Assembly: GCA_019188255.1 (NCBI GenBank)
Contig: JAETXT010000001.1
Span: 7,750,001-7,814,000 of the forward strand
DNA length: 64,000 nt
Reading direction: 5' to 3'
DNA from: Verticillium longisporum
Taxonomy: Eukaryota; Ascomycota; Sordariomycetes; Glomerellales; Plectosphaerellaceae
In this document: positions 30,421 to 40,975 of the stretch, piece after piece
Layout of the letters: every line of letters begins with the position of its first letter
Numbering within the stretch: the stretch's first letter is position 1
Program-made: the position numbers and the translations under genes
Notes under the pieces: generated by a model
Databases searched by the model: none
What the model was told of the DNA's origin: nothing
Seen by the model: only the letters and a program-made list of their open reading frames with translations

Positions 30421-30890
30421 TTACCAGTTTTGTTGTTGTATGAACTTTTTGATGGCTTGCACGAAGGGTACACGGGTCGCTGTAGTTGAGACAAGCACAA
30501 AGCGTGGGGGCACCTTCTGCACGTGTGCATAAGTTAGGCATTCATTCAGTCTTCTTATTTGATTCATGTATAAACCCTTCTCGCCGCACCAAGGCTCCAA
30601 ATGTAGCAGACCAAAGGAATCGAACTGTAACAAAATAAACCCTCGTCATTCCATGTTCGTCGCTCAGAAGCCCACTCACAGGCGGGGGAAGGACGACTCG
30701 AGCATCTTTGATCCGGGAGGCCTCGCTGACTCGGCGGTCTACGCCACGACCCTTAATGCCCTTGTTGCTGTTCTCATAGATGTTGAAGAAGTACCAGAGC
30801 GGGTCGCGGTCTTTGGGTGACAGTGCGTTGACGTCCGTGAGAGAGATGATCCAGTCCACAAGCTGACCAATGGCGTCCTCGTGGTACTTG
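30421..30890 (-). pseudogene. Unidentified spliced coding fragment
   Basis: Two minus-strand exons join well. The first is open from about 30890 (HEDAIGQLVDWIISLTDVNA, WYFFNIYENSNKG) to a GTGAGT donor after LPPP. An intron ending TTACAG follows, and then FDSFGLLHLEPWCGEKGLYM up to a stop at 30421. A 3' splice-like TACACAG lies just upstream of the first exon, so earlier exons are expected but not recognised. Start codon and first domain are missing. I do not recognise the family. Confidence 0.4.
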
Positions 30891-31019
30891 TTCTGGTGAT
30901 TCTGTGTAGTTCATCAGAGGGGCATCTTCTAACCTCAGCCCCTCTTCCTGACCAAGCAGCCGTTCCTCGCAGTCAAAATGAATGCATTCAAAGCCTCAAA
31001 GTGCATTCAAAGCCTTAGA

Positions 31020-31589
31020 GGTCAGATTATCACGCAAACCTTAGGTCGAAACAGCAAGCAAATTTTCAAGACATCGAAGTGGCCTTTTTCAGACTAGCGA
31101 AAGATTATCACCCCGATCGAAGGGCGCCGGGCAAGCGCATCGACGCCCGAGAGTTTCGCAAGGCTAGTGTTTAATGTAATTACTCGGTGGTTATTGTCGA
31201 TTTTAAAATTGGACAACATATCGCCTTCGTCGCAAATTAGGGAATCATACGAGTATTTAAGAGATAAGGCAAGGCGTTTAGCGTACGATGAATCCTACTT
31301 TGACCTACGAAACCAGTGGGCCAGCTATCGGGACTGGCAAGCTACTCGGCGAAGAAGTGAAGAACAAAAACGAGCCGAGGAAGATGCAAGACAAAGGAAA
31401 GCCGCCGAAGCCGAACGAGCGCGGAGGATGGAAGGAGAGCACCGTGCTGCTGAGAAGAGAGCCGAAGAAAAGAATCGAGCCGCCAGAGAGAAGGAAGAGC
31501 GCCAGCGGGAGAGTGACCCGAGCGATATCAGTGTACACGAACCACGAGTCGTCGACTGGGCGGCAAGAAGAAGGGCAAGAGGAAAGTAG
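31020..31589 (+). pseudogene. J-domain (DnaJ-like) protein with charged coiled coil, disrupted
   Basis: The first part (about 31021-31165) reads DYH..L...QQANFQDIEVAFFRLAKDYHPDRRAPG, a J-domain whose HPD motif for Hsp70 stimulation is intact. A GT-rich, AT-rich gap at about 31167-31240 looks like an intron ending in AATTAG. It is followed by ESYEYLRDKARRLAYDESYF, the end of the J-domain, and then a long Glu/Arg/Ala coiled coil ending in DWAARRRARGK. No donor/acceptor pair keeps the frame: every choice is one base out. An in-frame TAA sits at 31172. No start codon in this frame is found upstream. Either a single-base lesion or a missed exon explains this. Confidence 0.6.
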
Positions 31590-34180
31590 CTCAGCGGGAA
31601 CGCGTTCGGCAACCTCCTTAATATCTTGAAGAAGTCTCTCAAGGACATCAGGGTCTGAGAGATCCGGTTGCGGGCTGGGTTCCATCTAAAATATCACAAT
31701 GTCAACGGCGAGGTTAGACATGCCTTGGATCAGAGGCAATGCAGCAGAATCAGTGGATGATTCTGCTCTGCCAGACATGCTCCACGGTTATAGGTCAGAC
31801 CAGCCTCCAGCCGTAGCATGGTTTCGCGAAGAGAATGGATGCCCCGTGGCGTATGCCTAGTGAATAATCGAAGGCCCGGACATTCGGGCTATTGCACTTA
31901 CAAGAAACATGGCAGGCCTGCTGTACGGACTATACCTGGCGCTTCTGCGTGTGCAAGGTCGCCGAAGGTTCAGTCTTGGCAGGCCAGGCGAGCCAAAGGT
32001 GGAGGGACCAGCTGGGTCTCGTGCCCTGCCCATCGTGCTCCAGCAAGGGAAATGATCAGGCGTTCTTCAAGCACAAGGGTGCCAGGCGCAGAAAGGCAAG
32101 TCGCACTTGGAGTGGATATTCGTGCATTGGGCTTCCGGTTGTACCCCTGTTTAGTTTGATCCGCGAAAGTTCCATACATGGTTGTTTGTGATCTCGTTTT
32201 GACAGACTTCACTCCCATGAACTGTTGGTGAGGGTCCAGACCAACCAGCATGATTCCATCAGGAGCAGGCCTTGATGGTGGAGTCCGTGGCTATACTTAC
32301 ATGGTTGGCTTGCCTCGCCGCATATATGATTGCGTCGGCATATCAACCACATCATACCCCACGCAGAATCAACTCTGGAGGCCTGTTCGGGACACGGGAT
32401 TCATCAGGACGTCGGGAACATGTTAGCGGGGTAGCGAGGTTGGCACTTGGTACTCCAGACGCGCCACGACATCTCCCTTTACGGACCTACCTGGTCAGAC
32501 TCGTCCGGCATGCAGATCGGATCAAAGGGGGTGGCGACTGAGATGCGGCTGGGATGCACCGTCAGCGCCTGGGGAAGGGTTCAAGCGATTCAGGATTCGT
32601 CAGCGTCAGTTATGGTTGATGGAGACGTGAGATTGGTAGAGAACATCGTGCCATCTTCCGCAATCGACAGATGGAGACTGTCCTGGGTAGCTGCTTGCTG
32701 ATCCAGATCCTCGTAAGAAGGCGTCGTAACGCTGGTGCTCTTAGAGCCGCGGCGCCTCTTCGAAGAGGCAGGGAGCGCCCCCTCCCCCTCCCAAGGGGTG
32801 GAAGGGGCCTGCGGCAGGATTCAGGAGATAGGCGAAGTTTAGGTTACGAACAGGCAGCTGATTGTGTGGGTGTTGCGACCAAAATTCTTAGCGATGATGC
32901 TGACAAGAGCCCCTGTTGAGGGTGTCTTAACTGTCTGCCAACCTTTCGTCGTTTTCAAGAAGCAGACCACGGCGGAAGTCGCCGGCTTAGCCTTGAGCAT
33001 GTTGTAGCTGAATGTCTCGAGGGCGAAGCGGCGAGGCTCAGGCGGGTCACCTGTCGTCACCGGGCGACGACACCTACCCGGAGACGTTCACCATATGATA
33101 CCACGGTTCCAGTAGGTGTTGGAAGTCAAAGTCAGACACATCACCAGGTGCCTGATACAATAAGAGAATATAAAACCAGCAGACGGCGGGGACATACTTT
33201 ATCAGGCTGAGGGAGTCGACGATGATCCGGAGGACTCCGCCAGATGAGTGGACGGCAGGAACGTAGCCGTCGGTGTGGAAGCACGTTTTGGGATTGTAGA
33301 GCGCTCGTTTGCAACGTAAGGGTGGCTACTCGGCCCGTTCGTTCACCTTCCTAGACTCTGATGGAGCAAGAGAGCCACAATTTCGTTGGCTGACATTTAT
33401 GCGGTGGAATCCTGGCTTGTAATCTGTCTGGCTAGGCGCTTTCTTCCGGGCGCTGAAGCGCGCTGCATCGATTTACGGGAGGAGGCTGATGGAAGTCGAC
33501 CTCAGCTCCGCTACCTGACCCTGAACGTACGCTTCTTCAATCCAAGGGACTGTGTTCAATCCACCTCCAGCCACCGCCAGCATCTTGCAAGTCGACGAGT
33601 GCAGATTCTTATACCCTTATACCTTAACCAGGAACCGAACCAAGCAGTCCCCCCAACTTCTCCATTGGCACTGTTGGGCTGCACCGCGATGGAAGACACA
33701 GACCTCGACGTTTCCCAACCCACGGTCAGGCGAGAAGTGATGATGATACCCTTGAGGGTCTGCTTCCGTCAAAGCCTTGCATGGATTTCCTCCAGGTCGG
33801 ATGGATAGCACAGCCATGGACCATGACGGCTTGGGTCTTGGGGACGGCGACGAGGTTTTCTTCTGTTTTTTTTCAAGGAAATGACAACTTGGTCACCAGA
33901 ACCCAGATCATCTTCAATTGCTCCGGGGCAGAGACCAATTGCTCCGGGGCAGAGACCAATTGCTCCGGGGCAGAGACCAAGCTCCAAGAAGAGCTGAACG
34001 AGTCATCCGTCAGCGCGAGTGGAGGAGTAATGACCTTGATTCAGACGAAAATGAAATCATCCAAGAGAATATGTTGCAGGTCCATGGCGACGGCCTTGTG
34101 GTATGATTGTTTGGGAAGCCACGAGATGCATAGCAACTGGTGCTATGCCTCGATGGGCGTTTGGAATCAGCTCGGCCCTG
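31590..34180. other. No confident gene; possible remnants on the minus strand
   Basis: Many short overlapping frames. The best coding-like stretch is minus 33330-32839, with pieces such as FHTDGYVPAVHSSGGVLRII and RRFALETFSYNMLKAKPATS separated by intron-like GTATGT...TATCAG sequence. The phases do not join and I recognise no family. A perfect 16-bp palindrome (GCCTCTTCGAAGAGGC) sits at 32754-32769. Confidence 0.35.
33915..33977. repeat. 21-bp tandem repeat, three perfect copies
   Basis: The unit CAATTGCTCCGGGGCAGAGAC occurs three times in direct succession without a mismatch. The length is a multiple of three, so any frame across it stays open. No convincing gene contains it. Confidence 0.95.
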
Positions 34181-36364
34181 TCATACATATCCGTCCATGA
34201 GGACTTCCGGATCCTTCCGTGCATCGCTCAGGATCTTCTTCATCGAGGGATAGAGCTCGGGCTCTTGTTTTTTCCACCTCCTACCATTAGGAAATACCCT
34301 CCTCCGCAATCGATTGACCCATGGGATTAATGATCGGTAGTACGGCGAGAAGTTCTTTTCTGCCTTATGGAGAAAATCTTCCTCATCGGCAATCACGCCC
34401 TTCTTCTTCTCCGCCAGTCCATCGTCATTCTCATAATTCCAACTGTCAAACTCAGTTGGTCCAACATCCCTGCCATTCATGTCATAATGGATGCAAATCC
34501 AGAAGAGAACCCAAAAGAATGACTCTAGGTCATGCATGAAGGAATGCTGCTCTCCTAGCAAAGCTCCGATGGCCATGAATGCCCTCGTGCCGGTTTTTCC
34601 GTCCGCTCCCGAAGCACTGCCTCTTTCCGCTCTGATGGCGAGGTCGAGATCAATTAAGAACGAAGGCCAGGATGGGTTGTCCTTGTCCTCATTGATCAAG
34701 AGATTGTTGATGGATATATCCCTGTGGAGAATACCTGCCTCGCGTAAACCATTGTGGCCATCAATACAGCCCGCCAGGGCGGTAAGCAGTGCCGCTCGAG
34801 AGGTCGCCTTGTAGATGGGCTTGCCATAATCTCGGATAATGATACGCCGATGTACACGATTTGGCAGTCCGCCGGAAGCTTTCGTTGGAGATACGGAGTA
34901 GGATCGCTTGCTTGGGGGTAAAGGGGAAGTCGTTGGGCTAGATGGCCGCTTTCTGCCGGTGCTGGCGCGGCCCTTCCGCGGCACATCCGTTGTTGGCACG
35001 TCGCTCGGTAGCACGAGCCGCTTTGGTCGGTAGTTCGTCGCTGTCGTGATGTCCAGTCCGCGTCGAACATTGTTCCGAATGTCGTCGTCCGCCTCGCAAA
35101 TCTGAACTGTTTCGTGGTAGTAATGCCGGGCCACGTTGACAACGCCTTTATCTGTCACCTCATACAACAGGTCGCCCTCCTGGTCGCGCTCGGGATACTG
35201 CCACGAATCCTTGATGACAAGAGGCATCCCTGGACGCCCTTCGGGATGGGCCTTCCAGCAAGTCGTTGCCCTGCCGGCTATGCACCGTGCTCGTAGCATT
35301 ACTTCATCAATAATGACCCGCTCCCTGGAACCGTTCCGCTCGATCTCGATGAACCGCTCATGATTTGCTGTCAGTATTGTTGGATCAAACCCAAGTTCTT
35401 CTTCGCTCATCCAGAGAAAGCCGAGGACTGTAAACACAAACCGATACCCATCTTTGTTGATATCGAATTGCTCGGATGCGATGCCGCCAACCCTGTCGAA
35501 AGCCCATATCCTCATCAAAGACCCACAGATAGTGAAGCCCAAAACGAAGCGACGAGTGTCCTGTGCAGCGAGTACTTCCCTCGCGTACCTCCCAAGATCA
35601 AGCCAGGCCTCCGAAGCCTTATCAGCGGACGGGTTGCTCTTCAGCTCTCCTGGCACAAGAATTTGGGACCAATGGCATCTCGAGTCCTTCCTGGCTTGAG
35701 CATCAGCTATGAACCCAATGTCCATCTTTCGTCTCCCCACAGAACCATCAATCGGCTCGTTTGGCGTTGCCAAGGGTCTTCGTCCACATCGGCGTGTTGA
35801 AATCGGCTGGAGGCCATCTGCGAATGCCGCAAGCTTCTCGTTGAACCCTGCAAACCAGCTCAGCACATCATCCTGGTTCGCATCTCTGGGCCACCCCTCC
35901 CAACCATCCTCAAATTGTGGTTCGCCACCACCCTTAAGGCACTGTTCGAAGAAAGCCCTGGATGCCGTTTCCAGTTCGACCACACCTCCAAAGTATGTGT
36001 CGTGGAAATTGTGAAGCCCAACATACATATGGCCAAGTTCCTCCTTTAGCACCCTGTCGACATGTTTACGGTGCTCGGATGAGTTTGCGAAGCTGCTCGT
36101 GTTGCGTAGCCAGGGGGTTTGTTGGAGGGAAGACACTGTCGGGCGAGGGGGCGGGGTGGATTCAACCACGGCGCCGTAAACTTGTCTCCATATAAGGGCA
36201 TCGTGAGGTTCGTCGGCGAGAGCTAAGCGCAGGAGAGGCTTGAGAGGATTGAAGTCAAAGTTGTCGGACAGGAGCGCGAGTTCAAGTCGCAGAAGGTCGC
36301 TTCGAAGAGTACCACGACCCGTCCTGGCAGGTAGCAATTCGGCAGCGGGTAGGATCTGTGCCAC
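34181..36364 (-). CDS. FunK1-type fungal protein kinase, 727 aa or longer
   Basis: The uninterrupted frame carries the features of the fungal-specific FunK1 kinases. An N-terminal region is followed by a split kinase domain with SRCHWSQILVPGELKS and RRFVLGFTICGSLMRIWAFDR, a central Ser/Pro-rich insert (about 465-500), and then the catalytic loop LHRDISINNLL at about 547-557 with a DLDLA magnesium-binding site (DFG equivalent) at about 571-575. WVLFWICIHY lies in the C-lobe. These kinases are expanded in mushrooms and in some ascomycetes; their roles are largely unknown. In-frame sequence continues upstream of the ATG (NLVQECYSDYYVELQEIVLA), and a plausible true N-terminus lies at 36593-36432 in another frame, so the annotated start may be too short (see findings). 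Confidence 0.85.
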   Translation of the reverse strand: MAQILPAAELLPARTGRGTLRSDLLRLELALLSDNFDFNPLKPLLRLALADEPHDALIWRQVYGAVVESTPPPRPTVSSLQQTPWLRNTSSFANSSEHRKHVDRVLKEELGHMYVGLHNFHDTYFGGVVELETASRAFFEQCLKGGGEPQFEDGWEGWPRDANQDDVLSWFAGFNEKLAAFADGLQPISTRRCGRRPLATPNEPIDGSVGRRKMDIGFIADAQARKDSRCHWSQILVPGELKSNPSADKASEAWLDLGRYAREVLAAQDTRRFVLGFTICGSLMRIWAFDRVGGIASEQFDINKDGYRFVFTVLGFLWMSEEELGFDPTILTANHERFIEIERNGSRERVIIDEVMLRARCIAGRATTCWKAHPEGRPGMPLVIKDSWQYPERDQEGDLLYEVTDKGVVNVARHYYHETVQICEADDDIRNNVRRGLDITTATNYRPKRLVLPSDVPTTDVPRKGRASTGRKRPSSPTTSPLPPSKRSYSVSPTKASGGLPNRVHRRIIIRDYGKPIYKATSRAALLTALAGCIDGHNGLREAGILHRDISINNLLINEDKDNPSWPSFLIDLDLAIRAERGSASGADGKTGTRAFMAIGALLGEQHSFMHDLESFFWVLFWICIHYDMNGRDVGPTEFDSWNYENDDGLAEKKKGVIADEEDFLHKAEKNFSPYYRSLIPWVNRLRRRVFPNGRRWKKQEPELYPSMKKILSDARKDPEVLMDGYV

Positions 36365-36431
36365 TCTCAGAAAGGCGAGAACGATTTCCTGTAGCTCTAC
36401 ATAATAGTCAGAATAGCACTCTTGGACGAGG

Positions 36432-36593
36432 TTACGCGTCTTTGTTACTTTCTCGACTCAGCTGCTCTAATGGGTTCGGAGTGCTGCTGGCGCTCGCGCC
36501 TCCGTAGATAGAAGTGAACGAAGCTCGGAAGGCATCAAGGCCGCTCGCGATGGGATTTTGTTTGATGATCTCTGAATGCAGTAGATCGTCCAT
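36432..36593 (-). pseudogene. Probable N-terminal part of the FunK1 gene, out of frame
   Basis: The minus-strand frame starting MDDLLHSEIIKQNPIASGLD and running through FRASFTSIYGG and PLEQLSRESNKDA ends at TAA just before the continuation NLVQECYSDYYVEL opens in a different frame. A GTAACC...ATGTAG segment spans the junction but does not keep phase as an intron. A one-base gain or two-base loss would explain the break. No other gene is likely to own this segment. Confidence 0.5.
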
Positions 36594-36746
36594 AGCGGAT
36601 GGGACTTTCTGAGCTGAGGCAGGGAAAAGTGGCGGGTCCGACCGACGGACGCTCTTCGTCGCACTTCGGTCTGATTCGCGCCCAGCCACTCGAAGCACAG
36701 CCACACCTAAGGTAGGATTTGTCAGCCTCAGTTGACTAACTGCCAA

Positions 36747-37812
36747 TCTGACCCGCCATGTAAACCAATCAAGTTTGTTAGACTTATGCTGTCAGCCGAC
36801 TTTGGGAATATCTGAGATCTTATTTATTGAATATTTCTTGGTTCTGCCGGTGGCGGTGAAGCGAGCGGGGTTGATTGGGGACACCCATCACAGGACAGAA
36901 CAGCTGTAAGAGTTACATCAACCAAGTGACATCCATCAAGAGGTCAATTTACTGGAAGATTCGGCCAGAAGTCACGAATAAAATACCTACGGCATCGAGT
37001 CTCCAAATTTGACAAGTATCCGTCTATCTTAAGTCGCGCCACGTACGTCTACCTTGACTAAACTCCTTGGTCCTGCGACACTGGTACTGCTTCAGGTCGG
37101 GCGCAGAATTGTTCATCATCGCTCAAGGGAAAACATGGATAGTGCATCGAGGCGCTCCTGTTCTTGAACTTTTCGCCAGGCTCTCTAATCGATCGACTAA
37201 AGGCCGAACCACACCACCGCCGTGCCACCAATCCGGCTGATTGCGAACCTTCAATGTACTCCGAGTGTTCATCTGTGCCATCTTCGTCGGGCGTGTACGC
37301 TCTATCATTCTGCTGGACTCCACCGATGAATCCATCCTCGCCCCAAACCAGTTTCTGAATCTGCTTATTAAAACTTGTCGTTGGCGTTCCCCTCCTGGTG
37401 ATATACATGTTACTGAGCAACAGGGTCAGTCAGCGCTTCGATACGATGAGATTCTAGGGGCACATAGGTGGTCGAGTGTAGGCGGCGGCCTCTACAAGCA
37501 ATCTGCTCCCCGATTGATTCGGTTAAGTGGCCACTGAGCTTCCGTACATGGTCCCACACTCCCGTTATCCGTAAGTTTAGCAATGACTGATGGTAGCCAG
37601 GGCATTGGCGAAACCACGAAGCGTCTGCGAGTGTAAGCGTGAAGGCGCGGAGGCTCAAGCACTCCCACAGTACTTGATTATATTCGATTAATAGATCAGA
37701 GTCGCGAGTATACAAACATGATGAAAGGGAGAGTCATTCGCATCGCGTAATGAAGTGGTCGAGGGCGCAGTGACTCCTCACTGTTGCCATGCTACTCTGC
37801 CGAACACCCCCG
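36747..37812. other. No supported gene between the kinase and the chromodomain gene
   Basis: Minus-strand frames at 37715-37410 and 37420-37058 follow one another closely, but no acceptable intron joins them and no motif is present. 36,780-37,040 is AT-rich and probably serves as the FunK1 upstream region. Confidence 0.35.
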
Positions 37813-39040
37813 TCACGTCACACTTTTACGAGGCCGTCCCCGACGACGACGAACTTTCGCCTCGTCGTCGATCTTCCTCATTTTTGTTGGGCGAGTCTGC
37901 TTTGTAACCCTGGAGGAACCCGTATGTACACTTGCCTTCATCCCGAACTTCGCCTCAAACCTACCTATTAGTTCAGGGGCATTGATCTCGTCCTCTGGCA
38001 CAAGAGTTGGCTGCCAGCGAACCAAGTAATGTACCTTGCCCTGTATAACTTCTTTCCCGATCAACTCAGTGATCTCCCACTCTCCATTGGCGACCACGTC
38101 AACAGGTCGGCCCCGTTCCGATCCGGTTGAAGTCCTTCGAATAGACTCGCCAGTTTGAGCGTTGGCATTGTTGTCCATGTCGACCATGAGTTGGTCTTCA
38201 TCAGTCTTGACCGGGGATTCCCAAACGTCATTCTCATTGCGAACAGGAGCTAGTACAGTGACTTCGTGGTCTCCTGTTGCCGTAAGACCATGCCCGGCAT
38301 TGTTTTCTACAAGTGCAACGTTGCTTCGGGCTGTGTGTGTCAGCAAGATGGACATGTCTGCCAAGCGTTTGACTTACCAGTATTGGTGGGCAGAGACTGG
38401 GAATCGAGACGCCCAGCTTCATGCACAGAAGAATCAGTGTGAGCCGCTGACTGATCTCCGTTGCTCATGTGAAGATGTGTCTCCTTCAGCTTCGCAATTG
38501 GCGACACTCTATGGCGGGCACCGTTGGTATGAAAACAATCATCGTCACCCGACACTGTAAAGCTTGATATTTGTGCGTCGCTCGTGCTTAGCTCGTCACG
38601 TTGTTTCGGTGCATTGGTAAAGACGGGGGGCCAACTCCGTAGATCTGTCGTCGGCCACATACTTGTCATTCTGTTTCTCTGTGCGAGGTCAGCATATGCA
38701 TCCACTAGAATTGCTTTGGAACTTGACAACCTTGACAGCTGAAATCACCCGTGTGGTTCTGAATCATGGGGTTCCTATACTGTTCTGGCGGCGGCACAAT
38801 GTGGGTACTTGTGAGATCGATCACACCAGCAGTGGCTGAAAGCTGCTCCGATGGTTGAAACCCATCGTCGGAGAAGTCGACACTCTGCACGCTTGATTCT
38901 GGGCTGGGCTGCAATACCAAGTCGGGTCTTATCCCATCAGGTCTCTTGCCTCTGGATGCTCGGCTCCGGGATTCATTGGATAGGGATGGCCTGAAGCTCT
39001 TGGTGGAAGGGTCGTAATTTTGGAATGGCCGATTCATCAT
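37813..39040 (-). CDS. Chromodomain and AT-hook protein, about 378 aa, three exons
   Basis: Manual model: exons 39040-38723, 38678-38378 and 38330-37813, with introns of 44 nt (GTTCCA donor, CTGAC branch) and 47 nt (GTAAGT donor); 1,137 nt in frame. The first two thirds are Ser/Pro-rich and disordered and contain a CQGC turn at the first exon junction. Residues near 290-335 form a chromodomain (GEWEITELIGKEVI, HYLVRWQPT, APELIGRFEAKF) with the aromatic residues that normally cage methyl-lysine partly kept (W, Y, W). The C-terminus ends RRRRGRPRKSVT, an AT-hook that would bind the minor groove of AT-rich DNA. It is probably a chromatin protein recognising methylated histone H3 on AT-rich DNA. 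Its neighbours are RIPped repeats, the very substrate such a protein could bind. Confidence 0.68.
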
Positions 39041-40975
39041 AGCAACGGAGGACAAAATCGTAGAAACGACGGTTGAACGAGCCGTGTACAAGCAGAATTT
39101 GACAAGTGATCTTGCCGGAGATGCCCCGTTTAGACGAGAGGTAAAGGAGGACGGTCCGGGTTGAATGAAGGACTTGAGCAGAGTTGCTTCTTTCCGCTTG
39201 GGGAAATGCCCTTTTAAGGAACACCCTCTTTCGGGAATACTGACTGACATTGCCTCGTCCCTCGCCAAAATCGAGCTCTTTCCCGAAAGAGAATGTTATC
39301 CAATCGATGATGACGCGTTTCGCATCACTCAAAACGCTCAAGACTGGCAAGGATGACAAATCCCAGAGCAAGTTGGATGTTATGAGCGTCCTGCCGTGAA
39401 CCCCATGACATCGCGCGATCATTGCCGGGAAAGATAAGGCTTACCAACCAGTCTTCCAGTCGTGTCCCCAACGAGGATCCCGGTCGAAACTGCTCGGTCG
39501 TCACCTCAGTCCCTCAAGGGCATGCCGTCAAAAGTCTACCGCTGCCGCTGAAGAGTCATACGGCTGAGCTGCCCCCAGCTTGCTGACGTGGCTCGTGGCT
39601 GGCCTAGGATCCATCGGAATACGGGCGACCGGCTCCTGCGACAATGTCTCACGTACCTGGTTGAGGCATTTCCATGGGACCTCAAGGCAAGGCCAGACTG
39701 GCGCCGCGTAATGATCATCGACCTGTCACGGCGGCTGCATCACGCCTCGGATCTCATGAGTGCCTGCCTGGCCATTAGTAAAGCGGTGTGCCGCCTTGGT
39801 TCAGAATTGAGGCCTCCAGCGTTGCAGTTCTGTCAAGGGCGGACGATCAGCCCCTTGCCTGCTCGTTCTCTCGCCAATCATGGGCAATGCTTCTGCCTGA
39901 AAAGACAGTCATGGGGGCAACCAGCAAGCCTGCACCCTGGTAAGTCCCCAAATTCGTATCGAGCCAGGCCGAGACCGGCTCAGCAAAGGATCTTCGTTGG
40001 CTTGGATATGTCGAGGGTTCAGCGGAGCTGAGGCCAAAATCAATAAAACGAGTCAGCCTAGCAGGCTGATTGCGAGGGTGGCAGATCGTCACGCCCAGAT
40101 GCAGGTCGACACGGTCATGCCCGGCGGTGGTTCGGCTGTATTTGCAATCTAGGACACCACTCTCCCGAGGGGTGTAGCGATATCCGAAGGTCCAGAAGGG
40201 GAGCTGAGGATGGTCAAGGGCGCCCATCGGATGAGTGGGGATGAGATGAGGCCTCCAATGCTCCATGGTTGTGTCTGGAGCATGAGGCTTCATCGCCGGA
40301 CATGCCGACTGCCATGTCACACGCGCCTTCTCCCAAGAGACATCCTGGCATACTTGATTTTCGTGCCTGAAAGGTGACATCGTCTCTGAAAGGGCTCATT
40401 CTCGTGCTGAGCAGCAGATTAGGCCCGGTTCGTGTCTCGCCTCATGAACGTGAGAGACGACCTTGTCATGGCTGGTGTTGTGGCCGAGGACAGGGCCAGG
40501 ATCTTGAGCGATGCGGTGAGTCCGAGTGATCGTCTAGCTGCAGAGAGAGAGCGTCGGAGGGGATCTGCGAGTCGTTAGCCAGAGGCAATGCGCAGGCCCA
40601 AGTATCCTCAAGCCATGGCAGTTGAGGTTGCTTACAAGGTCTCCAAGATATCATACGAACCTGGCAAAGGCTCTGACAGAAAGGACCATAACGGAGAAAA
40701 TCAGAGACGGTAACGAAACGGTGATGAGACAGCCAAAAAGGGCCTTGTTCTGGGTTGTGGCAGAAAAGATCAAGAAAGCCCAGATTTAGGACTTTCATGA
40801 GGACGTGACGTTAATTTTATACGCGGCAGAAAAAGATACGTACCTTGGGGGGCGGGAGAAAAGAGCGAATCACGTGGTGGGAGAAGACGTGTGGTAGGGA
40901 ATGAAGCGACCCACCAGCAACCGTCATTTCCAGAGAAGGAAACCGGCGCGGGAGGCGGGTTTCCCACACGGAACA
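39041..40975. other. No supported gene
   Basis: Several long frames overlap in opposite directions (39588-40031 plus, 40380-39847 minus, 40798-40466 minus), GC-rich without known motifs. Such mutual overlap is usual for open GC-rich DNA; some may belong to an unrecognised gene. Confidence 0.35.
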
